In this document: positions 39,523 to 50,167 of the stretch, one piece after another
How positions within the stretch are numbered: position 1 is the first letter of the stretch
Layout of the letters: each line of letters starts with the position of its first letter
Assembly: GCA_963702535.1 (NCBI GenBank)
Contig: CAVPDG010000013.1
Location: 179,190 to 243,189, forward strand
Length of the DNA: 64,000 nucleotides
Direction: 5' to 3'
Source: CAVPDG01 sp963702535
Lineage (GTDB): Bacteria; Chloroflexota; Anaerolineae; Anaerolineales; UBA4823
The notes under the pieces: generated by a model
Told to the model about the DNA's origin: nothing
What the model saw: the letters and a program-made list of their open reading frames with translations, nothing else
Databases searched by the model: none
Made by a program: the position numbers and the translations under genes

Positions 39523-40089
39523 TTACGGAATTTGCAAAACCGCTTTATTCTTGTAAAGATCCCACACGTATTTATCGGCGCTGGTGATCTTGAATTTGCC
39601 GCGATAGGCTTCCTGCCCATTGATCGAGACGATGTACTCGTAATTCCCTTCTCGCGTCCAGATTTTTTGCAGATCGCCGCCCCATAACGCCAGGTTGAAC
39701 TGGTCCGGTCCAGCTAAATACACATCCAGCTTGTCTGTTGTTTTGTTTTGGATGAAGATCGGGGTATATCCCTCGAACTTCGCCTGAGGCGTCACTTGTG
39801 GCGTGAGGTTGACCGCCAGCGTCGCCTGCTGCCCCGAATTGGAATAGGTCGGGGTAGCGGTGGGCAGCGCCGGCGTGACGGTTACCGGCACCTGTACAAC
39901 CTGAGTCACCACCACGTCACGGGTGATCTCTACTACGCGGGTTATCTCAACATTGCGAGTCACCTCAACGGGCATGGTTTGGACGACGGTCTGCAAGACG
40001 GGCGCCTGGGTGGCTGTCGTACCGCAGGCGCTGGTCAATAAGCCAGTAGCCAGCAAAATCACAAAGAGAAAACATCGAAATTGTCGCAT
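39523..40089 (-). CDS. Lipoprotein with Val/Thr repeat linker
   Basis: A 188-residue lipoprotein; lipobox LLTSAC with the modified Cys near residue 22. A tract of VEVTR/VEITR/VVVTQ repeats (about residues 40-70) and a Pro/Thr linker follow. The C-terminal domain (YTPIFIQNKTTDKLDVYLAG, YEYIVSINGQEAYRGKFKI) looks like a small beta sandwich. AGGAG lies upstream. Function unknown; such repeats are frequent in Anaerolineae substrate-binding lipoproteins, by general knowledge. Confidence 0.72.
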   Translation of the reverse strand: MRQFRCFLFVILLATGLLTSACGTTATQAPVLQTVVQTMPVEVTRNVEITRVVEITRDVVVTQVVQVPVTVTPALPTATPTYSNSGQQATLAVNLTPQVTPQAKFEGYTPIFIQNKTTDKLDVYLAGPDQFNLALWGGDLQKIWTREGNYEYIVSINGQEAYRGKFKITSADKYVWDLYKNKAVLQIP

Positions 40090-40114
40090 TAGGGGTACTC
40101 CTATCCAACACTAC

Positions 40115-41353
40115 TTATCTTTCAATCGGAACTGCCTGCGTATTTGGAAGCAGCAGGATCGCCGGCAGCGAAAGAAGAGAGACCAACGCCCCCCACAAGA
40201 AGGCGGTTTGCAAGCCGTAGCGGTCGCCGAGTGCACCGATCGCCAGGGTGCCCAGGGGGCGCAGCACAAACACGATCGACATGAAAACGCCGTTGGCAAC
40301 CGCCCGGTTTTTGGGGAATTGCTCCTGTACCATCGCCAGCATGACGGGGGTCGTGCTCAATGCCAGGAATCCCATACCCAGCAGCAAGGGGAGGACGACC
40401 CACCCGCTGGCGTTGATGAAGCACAACATCAAGATCGCCGCGCCAAGGGTTGCTCCTGACAGCACCCATTTCCTCCCCAGCCTGTCGCTGAGCGGTCCGC
40501 TCAGCAGCACGCCGCCGACTCCGGCAAGCTGCACAACAGAGAACATCACGCCTGCCAGGATCAGCGTCGCTCCTGTACCTTCCATGTACGTGGGCAGGTA
40601 GGTCGAGATGCTCTCGAGCATGGGGAAGCGAAACAGTGCGAAAACCGAAAGCGGCAGGAACAAGCGCAGCATAGCCGGCGCGATCGAGCGCAAGCTGCCG
40701 GGTCGTTCCATGCGCGGAGCAACATGCCGCAACCGCCAAAAGAGAACAACCGTCGCTGCCCAACCCAGGAACACCGTGCGCCAGAAGCCGTCCAGTGTCC
40801 AGATGGACACAACCCATACCGCCAGTAAGGGTCCTACGGTGTATGCCATCTCTCCGCCTGCCATGAACAGGCTCATCCCCAGCCCAACCTTCTTGCCGGA
40901 TAAGCGCCCCACCAGGGCAGGCGCCGGTGCGTGAAAGGCAGCCACGCTGATCCCCGCGAAGAAGAGCAGGAGCAGCATCACAGAGTAACTCGGAGCAAAC
41001 CCCAAAAGGCTGACCATCGTCGCCGTGACTGCCGGGGCAAAAATGACAAAATAGCGGATAGATTTCTTATCTGCCAGGTAGCCGATCAACGGATTGATGA
41101 TCGCCGGCAACTGGTAGATCGCCGTCAACATACCCGCCTGGGTCAGGCTGAGCGTAAATCTCTCAATAAAGACGGGCAGCAAGGGAGCAATCGCTGCCGT
41201 GTAAATGTCATTGACGAAATGAGCGCCGACGACCGGGAGGACTTCACCCGTTTGAAATTCGTCGCGCTCTTCGATGGCGACCGAACTGATAGTGGGAGCT
41301 GCAATGTTCTTGATCCGCCAAATCCTCCTTCCGTTGCCCAGGCAACGGGCCAA
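40115..41353 (-). CDS. MFS transporter, fosmidomycin-resistance (Fsr)-like
   Basis: About 412 residues with 12 predicted helices. The first helix region GAHFVNDIYTAAIAPLLPVF is typical of Fsr-type exporters, followed by YLADKKSIRY and PLSDRLGRKW loops. The start is uncertain. The ATG at 41353 gives a basic, unusual N-terminus. An AGGAGG at 41324-41329 (minus sense) points to a start nearer the protein core, for example TTG 41321 if CAAG at 41309-41312 is a doubled Gln wobble base. Drug or sugar-phosphate efflux is possible. Confidence 0.8.
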   Translation of the reverse strand: MARCLGNGRRIWRIKNIAAPTISSVAIEERDEFQTGEVLPVVGAHFVNDIYTAAIAPLLPVFIERFTLSLTQAGMLTAIYQLPAIINPLIGYLADKKSIRYFVIFAPAVTATMVSLLGFAPSYSVMLLLLFFAGISVAAFHAPAPALVGRLSGKKVGLGMSLFMAGGEMAYTVGPLLAVWVVSIWTLDGFWRTVFLGWAATVVLFWRLRHVAPRMERPGSLRSIAPAMLRLFLPLSVFALFRFPMLESISTYLPTYMEGTGATLILAGVMFSVVQLAGVGGVLLSGPLSDRLGRKWVLSGATLGAAILMLCFINASGWVVLPLLLGMGFLALSTTPVMLAMVQEQFPKNRAVANGVFMSIVFVLRPLGTLAIGALGDRYGLQTAFLWGALVSLLSLPAILLLPNTQAVPIER

Positions 41354-41432
41354 TTATACTCCTGGCTTTATTTTCGATTACAATTCACATGATCGGTTTT
41401 AGTGTTATTTCCAACCCATCGAGGATGACGAG

Positions 41433-42227
41433 ATGAACCCCGCTAACTTACCCGTCCAATACGAACAGGTTACCCCTGGCGAGCGGACTTCCATAAACGC
41501 CGATGTCATTGTAGAAGCACCGGTATCGCTCACAGTGAACGGTGAGTTTTGGCTGACTTTCATGTGCACACCGGTCGACCTGGAGGCTATGGCGGTTGGC
41601 TTCCTGTTCAATGAAGACTTGATCCAGTCAAAGACGGAGATCGCCGATGTGCGCCTGTGCGACGCTGGCGACAATGTCGATGTCTGGCTCTATCACAGCG
41701 TGGAAAAACCGCTCAATTGGCGCCGCACATCCGGCTGCACCGGAGGCGTCACGTCGGTTCAAACCGAAAAATATATCGCGCCATCCTTGAATGGGGGCGT
41801 ATTACCTGCCGAGAAGATTGGCAATTTGATTTCCCAGTTGTTTGAGTCCCAGGATCTCTACCGCACCACCGGCGGCGTGCACACATCGGCGGTCAGCGAT
41901 GGTGAGCGAATCATCCTGACGGCAGACGATATCGGGCGCCACAACACCCTGGATAAGTTAGCCGGCCGCCTGCTCCTTGACGGCATCCAGCTACCGCGAA
42001 AAATCATCCTGACAACGGGTAGGATCAGCTCGGAGATGCTGCAAAAAGCCAACCGCATGGGGGCAGCAGTGCTGATCTCCCGCACTTCGCCCAGCTCGCT
42101 TTCGATTGAGCTCGCCCAACGCTTCGGCGTCACCTTAATCGGCTATGCCCGGCGCAATCGCTTCAACATCTACTCCCATCCGGAGCGGATAACCTCGCTT
42201 CACAAAATTGTACGGTCGGCGGGATAG
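41433..42227 (+). CDS. fdhD: FdhD sulfur-carrier protein for formate dehydrogenase
   Basis: A 264-residue protein that moves sulfur from a desulfurase to the molybdopterin cofactor of formate dehydrogenases. The central RRTSGCTGG holds a single Cys (residue 102) instead of the CxxC of E. coli FdhD. TTGGVHTSAV, TADDIGRHNTLDKLAG, TTGRISSEMLQKA and ISRTSPSSLSIELAQ are characteristic. No formate dehydrogenase gene is in the window. GAGG lies upstream. Confidence 0.92.
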   Translation: MNPANLPVQYEQVTPGERTSINADVIVEAPVSLTVNGEFWLTFMCTPVDLEAMAVGFLFNEDLIQSKTEIADVRLCDAGDNVDVWLYHSVEKPLNWRRTSGCTGGVTSVQTEKYIAPSLNGGVLPAEKIGNLISQLFESQDLYRTTGGVHTSAVSDGERIILTADDIGRHNTLDKLAGRLLLDGIQLPRKIILTTGRISSEMLQKANRMGAAVLISRTSPSSLSIELAQRFGVTLIGYARRNRFNIYSHPERITSLHKIVRSAG

Positions 42228-42343
42228 ACCAAAAAGATGCAGGAATTGTGTTATAAAATCCCAAGGCTGTCTATTCTTGCATCCATAACACTGCGCCGGT
42301 GATGCGGCGCACCAGCATAAAGAACAACACCAGGAGGATCAAG

Positions 42344-42835
42344 ATGGACATTCGCAAAATCTACGAATATGCCCTGGCGCGCGAGCGGGAGGGCAAGCGC
42401 TTCTTCCAGGAGAACGCATCCCGCCTGAGCCATTCTGCTGCGGTTGGCGCTTTCAACCGCCTGGCGGAAGAGGAACAACGACACATCGAATTCATCCAGC
42501 TCCAGATCAATTTGCTGGACAAGACAGGCGCCGCGGCGCCTGCGCTGCCCGAGGAAGAAGGCGGCGCAGGCTTCTTCACCCAGCGGGCTTCAACTGAGGC
42601 GATTGATCAGACAGTTTACGAATCGATGGTGCCCGACCTTCCTGTGCTGCGCATGGCATACTTGATTGAGCGTGATTTTGCGGAATTCTACGAGACGAGC
42701 GCTGCCAAAGCCGATGGACAGGCAAAGGCGGTCCTCGAGAGTCTGGCTGCCTGGGAGCGTAACCACGAGCGCTTCTTCAAGCAGATGCACGATCGCGTCC
42801 TCGAGCAGTATGGAGACATGCCCTGGGGTGGATGA
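42344..42835 (+). CDS. Rubrerythrin/ferritin-like diiron protein
   Basis: A 163-residue four-helix protein. Diiron ligands are visible: EREGKRFF in helix 1, AEEEQRHIEF in helix 2, LIERDFAEFY in helix 3 and AAWERNHERFF (ExxH) in helix 4. There is no rubredoxin domain. AGGAGG precedes the ATG at 42344; an earlier in-frame start is not needed. Probable role in peroxide or iron handling under anaerobic life. Confidence 0.85.
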   Translation: MDIRKIYEYALAREREGKRFFQENASRLSHSAAVGAFNRLAEEEQRHIEFIQLQINLLDKTGAAAPALPEEEGGAGFFTQRASTEAIDQTVYESMVPDLPVLRMAYLIERDFAEFYETSAAKADGQAKAVLESLAAWERNHERFFKQMHDRVLEQYGDMPWGG

Positions 42836-42849
42836 TACGGGAGGATGGA

Positions 42850-44118
42850 ATGAAACCTGGTACTTTGCGCCTGTTTGCTTTCGTTGTTTTTATCCTGCTG
42901 GTTGGAAGCGCCTGCAACCTCAGCACCCTGAGCTCCGCGCAATCGACGCCCACGGATTCCGGGGCTCTCTACACGCAGGCAGCATCGACATTTATCGCAC
43001 AGATGACGGAAGCCGCCAGCCAAAGCAATGCGACAGCGCAGGTTGCACCTGCTACGGATACACCGGTTCCCAGCAATACATCCGCACCCCCTAGCAGCAC
43101 GCCACCCCCCTCGCCGACCTTCACCCCGCTGCCCTCATTCACGCCGTTACCCACGTTCACTCCGCTGCCAACGGCAACCGCCACATTACCACCCGGCGCA
43201 ACGCCGGTTACCCCGCCGCCAGGCGGTGGCGGCGGCGGCGGTGGAACACCGCAAGTCCCCTGCAACGCAGCCCAGTTCCTGAAGGATGTCACCGTACCGG
43301 ATGGCAAGGAATTCGCCCAGGGCGAATCCTTCACCAAGACCTGGCGTCTCAAGAATGTGGGCTCATGCACCTGGACGAAGGATTACAAGCTGGTATTTGT
43401 GAACGGCGATTCCATGGGCGCCCCGACCAACGGGGAGCCATTGCCCTACATCACCAGGCCAGGACAGTACGTGGATGCTTCCGTCGACCTTGTTGCGCCT
43501 GGCGTTCCCGGCACATACAAGGGCAGCTGGATGCTCAGCACGCCCTCCGGGCAGCGCTTCGGCATCGGTCCTAATTATACGAAAAGCTTTTATGTCTCCA
43601 TCGAGGTAACGGAAGCTGAAAGCGGCATAATCTATAACTTTGCCACCAATTACTGCGCAGCGAGCTGGAAGAGCAGCGTTGCCAACCTGCCCTGCCCCGG
43701 CGCGCTCAACGATCCGGATGGCTTTGTGCTCTATTTCACCGACATTGCGCTGGAAAGCCAGCATGAAGACCAACCGACCCTGTGGACGAATCCAGACTCT
43801 TCGGATGATGGTTATATCATGGGTACTTATCCGGAAATCGAGCTTAAAGCAGGCGACAGGTTCCTGGCGGATGTCGGCTGCGTGGATGGTTTCGAAAAAT
43901 GCGATGTGATCTTCAAGCTCAAATACCTGAATGAAGCCGGCAAGCTCAAGGATATCGGTGAGTGGCACGAGGTGTATGATGGTAACATCACCCATATCGA
44001 CGTTGACCTCACGTCTCTGATTGACAACATCGCCCAGTTTGTTTTAGTGGTCGATGCAAACGGCAAGTCCAGGGAGGATGCAGCCTTCTGGCTGGAACCG
44101 CAAATCCTGCGCCCCTGA
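42850..44118 (+). CDS. Lipoprotein with NBR1-type Ig-like domain
   Basis: About 422 residues from the ATG at 42850, preceded by GGGAGG. Lipobox LLVGSAC. A long Pro/Thr linker (residues about 70-130, ending in a Gly run) leads to an NBR1-like Ig domain: GESFTKTWRLKNVGSCTWTKDY, followed by VPGTYKGSWMLSTPSGQRFG. A C-terminal beta domain follows with four cysteines. The NBR1-like domain also occurs in the lipoprotein at 58502. Likely surface-exposed; ligand unknown. Confidence 0.82.
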   Translation: MKPGTLRLFAFVVFILLVGSACNLSTLSSAQSTPTDSGALYTQAASTFIAQMTEAASQSNATAQVAPATDTPVPSNTSAPPSSTPPPSPTFTPLPSFTPLPTFTPLPTATATLPPGATPVTPPPGGGGGGGGTPQVPCNAAQFLKDVTVPDGKEFAQGESFTKTWRLKNVGSCTWTKDYKLVFVNGDSMGAPTNGEPLPYITRPGQYVDASVDLVAPGVPGTYKGSWMLSTPSGQRFGIGPNYTKSFYVSIEVTEAESGIIYNFATNYCAASWKSSVANLPCPGALNDPDGFVLYFTDIALESQHEDQPTLWTNPDSSDDGYIMGTYPEIELKAGDRFLADVGCVDGFEKCDVIFKLKYLNEAGKLKDIGEWHEVYDGNITHIDVDLTSLIDNIAQFVLVVDANGKSREDAAFWLEPQILRP

Positions 44119-44166
44119 TTGCAGAAGCTACCGTTCTCTCCAATCAATGGAGAGTGCAATTCAATG

Positions 44167-44209
44167 AAAAGGGTGGTCTGCGGGCTATTGCTCGCAGACC
44201 ACCCTTTTT
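44167..44209 (+). terminator. Rho-independent terminator after the Ig-like lipoprotein gene
   Basis: Arms of 16 bases, AAAAGGGTGGTCTGCG (44167-44182) and its complement (44193-44208), pair perfectly around a ten-base loop and end in five T. The A-rich left arm also makes it usable on the minus strand. Confidence 0.9.
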
Positions 44210-44384
44210 CCGACATTTAATGAATTTATGATGATAGAATTAAGCTATCCCCGCGAGCGGTACCAACAGTCGAGGATAGTTTGCCAGCGACGGCGCCATC
44301 ACAGCGCGCAACAGAGAACACCACCGATGCAGACACTCGTCCGAGCCCAGGACCTGCCTTCCCTCACCTCCCAGGAGAATCGAT

Positions 44385-45899
44385 ATGCTGAAATTTGTCG
44401 CCGCTATTGACCAGGGCACTACCAGCACGCGTTGCATCCTTTTCGATCACGATGGCAACATCGCTGGCGTCGCACAGAAAGAGCACCAGCAAATCTACCC
44501 GCGCCCTGGCTGGGTAGAGCACGATCCTGTGGAAATCTGGCAGGCTGCCCAGGAGGTCATTCGCGGCGCGCTAAACAAAGCCGGCGCCAGGGCAGGCGAT
44601 ATCGCCGCGATTGGCGTCACCAACCAGCGCGAGACCACGATCGTCTGGGACAGGCATAGCGGCAAGCCGTACTACAACGCCATCGTCTGGCAGGATACCC
44701 GCACCAAGGAAGTGTGTGACGCGCTGGCGATGGACGGTGGGATGGACCGTTTTCGTCTGAAAACCGGTCTACCCCTGGCGACCTATTTCTCAGGTCCCAA
44801 GATCAAGTGGATATTGGATAAGCTACCCGGTGTGCGCCAGGCTGCCGAGCAGGGCGATGCCATCTTTGGCAACATCGACACCTGGCTGATTTGGTGGCTG
44901 ACAGGCGGACCACAGGGAGGCAGCCACGTCACCGATGTTACCAATGCCAGCCGCACCTTGCTCATGGATTTGAAAACATTGGATTGGGACGCGGACATCT
45001 TGAAGGTTTTAGACATCCCCCGCCAGATGCTGCCGCGCATCGTGCCATCTGCCGACCCAAAAACCTGGGGCGCCACCAAAGTCAGCGGTCCGTTCAAGGA
45101 CATCATTCCCGTTTCGGGCGATCTGGGAGACCAGCAAGCAGCGTTGGTGGGTCAGGCATGCTTCAAGCCGGGTGAAGCCAAGAACACGTATGGCACCGGG
45201 TGTTTCATGCTCCTCAATACCGGCAATGACATCGTAGCGTCCAAAAGTGGGCTGCTCACAACCGTCGGCTACCGCTTCGGCGCTACGCCGGCAGTCTACG
45301 CGCTGGAGGGCTCAATCGCCATCGCCGGAGCGCTGGTTCAGTGGCTGCGCGATAACCTCGGCTTGATCAGCAAATCATCGGATATCGAAGAGCTGGCGCG
45401 GCAGCGTGTCGGACAACGGCGGTATCTACTTCGTACCGGCATTCTCGGGTCTTTATGCTCCGTATTGGCGCTCGGACGCCCGCGGTGTGATCGTTGGCAT
45501 GACGCGTTACATCAACAAGGGGCACATCGCCCGCGCCGCGCTGGAATCCACGGCTTACCAGACGCGCGAGGTCCTGGAGGCAATGAAGAAAGATGCTGGC
45601 GTTGCCTTGCGCTCCTTAAAAGTGGACGGGGGCATGGTGCTACAACGACCTGCTCATGCAGTTCCAATCGGACATCTTGAATGTGCCGGTCGTGCGCCCT
45701 GAAGTGGCTGAGACAACCGCTCTGGGGGCAGCTTATGCGGCAGGGCTTGCCGTGGGATTTCTGGAGCAACCTGGAAGACCTGCGGGCGAATTGGCGAGCC
45801 GCGAAGACCTGGGAGCCGGATATGCCTGCCGAGCAGCGTGATCAGCTTTATAAAGGCTGGCTGAAGGCAGTGGAACGCACTTTCAACTGGGTGGATTAG
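44385..45899 (+). CDS. glpK: Glycerol kinase (three frameshifts)
   Basis: About 504 residues after repair. It phosphorylates glycerol with ATP to sn-glycerol 3-phosphate. Blocks: FVAAIDQGTTSTRCILFD, GVTNQRETTIVWDR, YYNAIVWQDTRT, SGDLGDQQAALVGQ, and restored C-terminal GGIYFVPAFSGLYAPYW and MVYNDLLMQFQSD. Breaks at 45399-45402 (CGGC), 45637-45640 (GTGC) and 45758-45761 (TTTC) fit doubled Arg, Val and Phe wobble bases. AGGAGA precedes the ATG. First gene of the glp cluster. Confidence 0.95.
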
Positions 45900-45907
45900 G
45901 GGAGGCT

Positions 45908-47539
45908 ATGAGCAAACTCCAGACGGATGTGCTGGTGATCGGCGGTGGGGCAACCGGAACCGGCGTATTACGCGACCTGGCAATGCGTGGTTTCAAAGCG
46001 ATCCTGGTCGAGAAGGGCGACCTCACCCACGGCACCACCGGGCGCTACCACGGGTTGTTGCACAGCGGGGGTCGTTACGCGGTAAAAGACCCGCAAGCCG
46101 CAGCAGAATGCATTCAAGAAAACCGCATCCTGCGCCGCATCATGCCGCAGTGCATCGAGGATACAGGTGGCTTTTTTGTCGTCACACCCTGGGATGATCC
46201 CGGTTACGCCCCTCGGTTTGTGGAAGGCTGCAAAACCGCGGGGATCCCGGTAGAAGAGCTGGCGATTCCCGAGATGTTGCGCAGAGAGCCACTGCTCGAC
46301 CCGCGCATCTTGCGCTGCTTTCACGTACCGGATGGCTCGGCTGACTCTTTCCTGGGTGCGCATTTGAATGTCGAATTCGGCGCGCGATGCAGGTGCGGAG
46401 GTGCTGACGTACCACAAAGTCGAGCGACTGCTGCTTGCCGAGGGCGCCTCGCCACGGGTGATCGGCGCCATCTGCCAGGACCTGGCAAGCGGGGAGCAGG
46501 TTACCATTACCGCCGACCTGGTGGTGAACGCCGCTGGCGCCTGGGCTGGCTGGATTGCCGGTACAGCCGGCATCGAGCTCAAAATCATCGCCGGAAAAGG
46601 CACAATGCTGGCGATGAACCAGCGTATCGTGCACACGGTGATCAACCGCTGCCGCATGCCGGGAGATGGCGATATCCTGGTGCCTGCCCATACGGTCTCG
46701 GTGATCGGCACAACCGATGTCAAAGTGCCGGATCCGGATCATTTCGCCATCGAGCCCTGGGAAGTCAACCTGTGCCTGGAAGAAGGCGACAAGCTGGTGC
46801 CCGGTTTCAAAGAGATGCGCATGCTGCGCGCCTGGGCTGGCGTGCGCCCGCTGTACCAGGAGACGGTAAAACCAGAAGACGCTTCGGATAACCGCTCGGT
46901 GACACGCGCCTTCGTCTTGCTGGACCATGCCGCAAGGGATGGCGTCGAAGGGATCATCTCCATCACCAGCGGCAAATGGACCACCTACCGCAAGATGGCA
47001 GAAGTGACCGTAGACCTTGCCTGCAAGAAGCTCGGCGTGGAGCGCCCCTGCCGCACACATCTCGAGCAGCTCCCCGATCCGCACAAATCGGGGAAATATC
47101 ACGCCCTCCCCGGCTCGCCTGGCTGCCATCGAGGACAGGCAGGCGTATGGCGAGCTGGTCTGCGAGTGTGAGCTGGTAACCCGTCAGGAAGTCGAAGAAG
47201 CGATCCTGCAAGGCGGGGCGAAGACCATCGACGATGTGCGCCGCGATGTGCGCCTGGGTATGGGACCTTGCCAGGGCGGCTTTTGCACCTTCCGCGCCGC
47301 GGGGATTCTGCACGAGCTGCGCGCTCAACCAGGGCAACACGATCCAGGTACAGCAGACCAACGATGCGCTGCGGGAATTCCTGCAGGAGCGCTGGAAAGG
47401 CTTGCTGCCCATCTTGTGGGGGCAGCAACTGCGCCAGGAGCGGCTGGATGAGCTGATCTACCTGGACCTGCTGAATGCTGACCACCTCCCCGGTCATGGA
47501 CCTTCTCCCCTGGCTACATCCAATTACGCCCCGCCAGAC
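45908..47539 (+). CDS. glpA: Anaerobic glycerol-3-phosphate dehydrogenase subunit A (fused in frame to GlpB; three frameshifts)
   Basis: About 543 residues. An FAD-binding start (VLVIGGGATGTGVLRDLAMRG) and a C-terminal BFD-like [2Fe-2S] domain (CECELVTRQEVEEAI, GMGPCQGGFC) identify GlpA, which oxidises glycerol 3-phosphate to dihydroxyacetone phosphate. Breaks at 46382-46385, 47112-47115 and 47323-47326 fit doubled wobble bases (Ala, Gly, Ala). No stop separates it from GlpB; the frame continues through a Pro-rich linker. The end given here is the base before a possible internal GlpB start at 47540. Confidence 0.9.
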
Positions 47540-48877
47540 ATGTCCAACCCGCGCAATCAGCTAACGCCGGGCGACCAGGAGCCGGGACCGCAGCCGCCGT
47601 CCCGGACCTCCGCACGCCCCACCATCGATCTGCTCGTCATCGGCGCCGGCTTTGCGGGACTGGTTGGCGCCTGGCAGGCGAGCCTGCAGGGGCTCAAGGT
47701 GCGGCTGATTAGCAAGGGTTGGGGCTCAGACCACTGGGGCTCGGGTGCGATCGGCGTGATCGGCTACACAGCCACCGGCGATCCGGCGCCTTCACCGGAG
47801 CAAGCCCTTCAAGAGCTGGTGGACAGCAACCCACAGCACCCCTATGCCCTTTCCGGGTTGGAAATGATCCGAGAAAGCCTGGAAGCGCTCCAGGCGCTCT
47901 GCGCAGAGGCAGGCTACCCTTTGAAGGGCAGCCTGGAGCGCAACTGGCTCCTGCCATCTGCCCTGGGAGCACCGCGACCAGCTTGCCTGGCGCCACGCAC
48001 CATGATCGCCGGCGACCTGCGGGATAGGTCTCCCGTGCTGGTCGTCGGATTCCAAGACTACCAGGATTTCTACCCGCAGCTTATCGCCGATAACCTGGCG
48101 CACCAGGGCATCCCGGCGCGTGCGGTCATGCTCAAGCCGCAGGGCATCGCTGAACGACATTTCACCAACAGCCGCAGCCTGGCGCAGCTCTTCGATAACA
48201 GCAGTTTCCGCCAGGAGATCATCCAGGCGCTGAAAGAGCATGTAAAGGACGCCGAGCGCATCGGATTCCCCGCAGTATTGGGTTTGAAGAATTCCGGACA
48301 GTGCCACGCCGAGCTGGAGACCGGGCTCGCTCGCCCGGTATTCGAGATCCCCACCCTGCCGCCATCCATTCCGGGAATGCGGCTGCACCGCATCCTGGTC
48401 AACGCCATCGAGCGCAATGGCGGCAGCGTCTACGAGGGTATGCAGGTGGTGGGCGCCCACGTTGACCTGGCAAAGGTCATCTCGGTCAGCAGCGAGGCTG
48501 GCGCGCATGGGCGGGTACACCCTGCCCGGCATTTCCTCCTGGCGAGCGGCGGTCTGCTGGGCGGCGGCTTGAAGACAGCCTACGATGGATCGGTGGTTGA
48601 AACCGTCTTCAACTTGCCCATCAACGCGCCAGCGCTGCGCACGGAATGGCTCGCCCGAGAATTCTTCGCCCCGGGTGGGCATGCCATCTTCAAAGCAGGC
48701 GTTGAGGTGAACCAGGATTTTCAGCCCACCGGCGCCGATGGGCATGTGCTCTTCGATAATGTCAGCGTTGCCGGCGCAGCACTGGCGCACTGCGATCCCA
48801 TCCGCGAGCGCTCGCTGGAAGGGGTTGCAATCGCCAGCGCCTATGCAGCCATTCGCCGCTTCGGAAAACCGGTATGA
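47540..48877 (+). CDS. glpB: Anaerobic glycerol-3-phosphate dehydrogenase subunit B (in frame with GlpA)
   Basis: About 445 residues from an internal ATG at 47540. The flavoprotein start IDLLVIGAGFAGLVGAWQAS and the GlpB blocks LLPSALGAPRPACLAP, VVGFQDYQDFYPQL and LLASGGLLGGG are clear. GlpB shuttles electrons within GlpABC. It lies in the same open frame as the GlpA C-terminus, so the natural product may be a GlpAB fusion. The stop overlaps the glpC start (ATGA). No frame break is needed inside this part. Confidence 0.88.
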   Translation: MSNPRNQLTPGDQEPGPQPPSRTSARPTIDLLVIGAGFAGLVGAWQASLQGLKVRLISKGWGSDHWGSGAIGVIGYTATGDPAPSPEQALQELVDSNPQHPYALSGLEMIRESLEALQALCAEAGYPLKGSLERNWLLPSALGAPRPACLAPRTMIAGDLRDRSPVLVVGFQDYQDFYPQLIADNLAHQGIPARAVMLKPQGIAERHFTNSRSLAQLFDNSSFRQEIIQALKEHVKDAERIGFPAVLGLKNSGQCHAELETGLARPVFEIPTLPPSIPGMRLHRILVNAIERNGGSVYEGMQVVGAHVDLAKVISVSSEAGAHGRVHPARHFLLASGGLLGGGLKTAYDGSVVETVFNLPINAPALRTEWLAREFFAPGGHAIFKAGVEVNQDFQPTGADGHVLFDNVSVAGAALAHCDPIRERSLEGVAIASAYAAIRRFGKPV

Positions 48878-50167
48878 ACCCAAAATTCATCGAGCTCTCC
48901 CTCAACCAGTGTATCAAGTGTAATATCTGCACCTCCGCCTGTCCGGTTTCGGCGGTGACAGACCTCTTTCCGGGACCCAAGTACGAGGCGCCGCAAGCCG
49001 GACGCTTCCGCCAGCCCGGACTGCCCACGCCCGACCACTCGGTGGATTACTGCAGCGGCTGCCGCGTCTGCAACATGGTCTGCCCGACAGGCGTAAAGAT
49101 CGCCGAGATGAACGCCCGAGCGCGTGCCGTGCTGGTGCAGCCAAGGGCAGGTGCCGCTCATCCGCCGCTTCCGCAACAACCTGATCGCACGCACCGAGCT
49201 GTTCGGCAGCCTGACCCAGCCCATCTGGCCCATCTCCAACTTCGTGATCGCCAACCGCTTTGCCCGCTGGCTGGTGGAGGGGACGCTCGGCATCGCCCGC
49301 AAGGCGTACTTCCCGCCCTTCAGCGCCCAGCGCTTCACTTCCTGGTGGGCGAAGCACAGCCCACCCGGCAATGCAACCCGCAAAGTCGTCTATTTCCACG
49401 GCTGCTCGACGCAATTCTACGAGCCGCGCGTCGGTCGGGCAGCCATCAACGTGCTGGAAGCCAACGGCTTCGAGGTGATCATCCCCCCGCAGAACTGCTG
49501 TGGCTTGCCGCTGCTCTCCAACGGCGAGTTCCCCTCGGCGCGCCGCTTCCACGAGAACAACGTGCGCCACCTGGTGGAATACGCCCGGCAAGGCATCCCC
49601 ATCGTGGGCACTTCGACCAGCTGCACGCTGACGCTCAAAGAAGAAGCGCCCGAGCTGCTGGATATGCACGACGCAGACACGCGCCTGGTAGCTGAGCAGG
49701 TCTTCGACTTTAACGAGTTCCTGCTCATGCTCCTGGATGAGGGCACCCTTAACCTGGACCTCCAGCCCATCCCGCTGCACCTGCCTTACCACGCCCCTTG
49801 CCAGTACCGCGCCCACCGCCTGGGCAGACCGGCGGTGGAGGTGATGGAGCTGATCCCCGAGCTGCGCATCGATGACAGCCATGCCGATTGCTGTGGCATC
49901 GCCGGAACCTACGGCTACAAGGTGGAAAAGTACCCCATCGCGATGCAAGTAGGCGCCCCATTGTTCGAGTTCATCAACGCCAGCCAGGCGCCGCTCGCGG
50001 TGTGCGATTCTGAGACATGCCGCTGGCAGATTACGCACGGCACGGGCTTACCGGCGGTACACCCGGTGGAGCTGCTGGCAGCCGCTTACGGCTTTACGCC
50101 AGAGAAGCCGCTGGCAGGCGTGTTGCAAGCCGCAGGCATCCAGCTCGGAGCCAGAAAAACAGCATGA
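48874..50167 (+). CDS. glpC: Anaerobic glycerol-3-phosphate dehydrogenase subunit C (one frameshift)
   Basis: About 430 residues. Two [4Fe-4S] motifs are at the N-terminus (CIKCNICTSACPVS and CSGCRVCNMVCPTG), followed by two CCG domains (CCGLPLLSNGEF, LPYHAPCQYRAHRLG, DCCGIAGTYGYK). GlpC anchors GlpAB at the membrane and passes electrons to quinone. The break at 49135-49138 (GTGC) fits a doubled Val wobble base and restores VLVSQGQVPLIRRF. The frame ends in the ATGA that starts the following lipoprotein. Confidence 0.92.

Noticed and set aside
47792..48883. A 363-residue minus-strand open frame
   Set aside because: It is the shadow of glpB.
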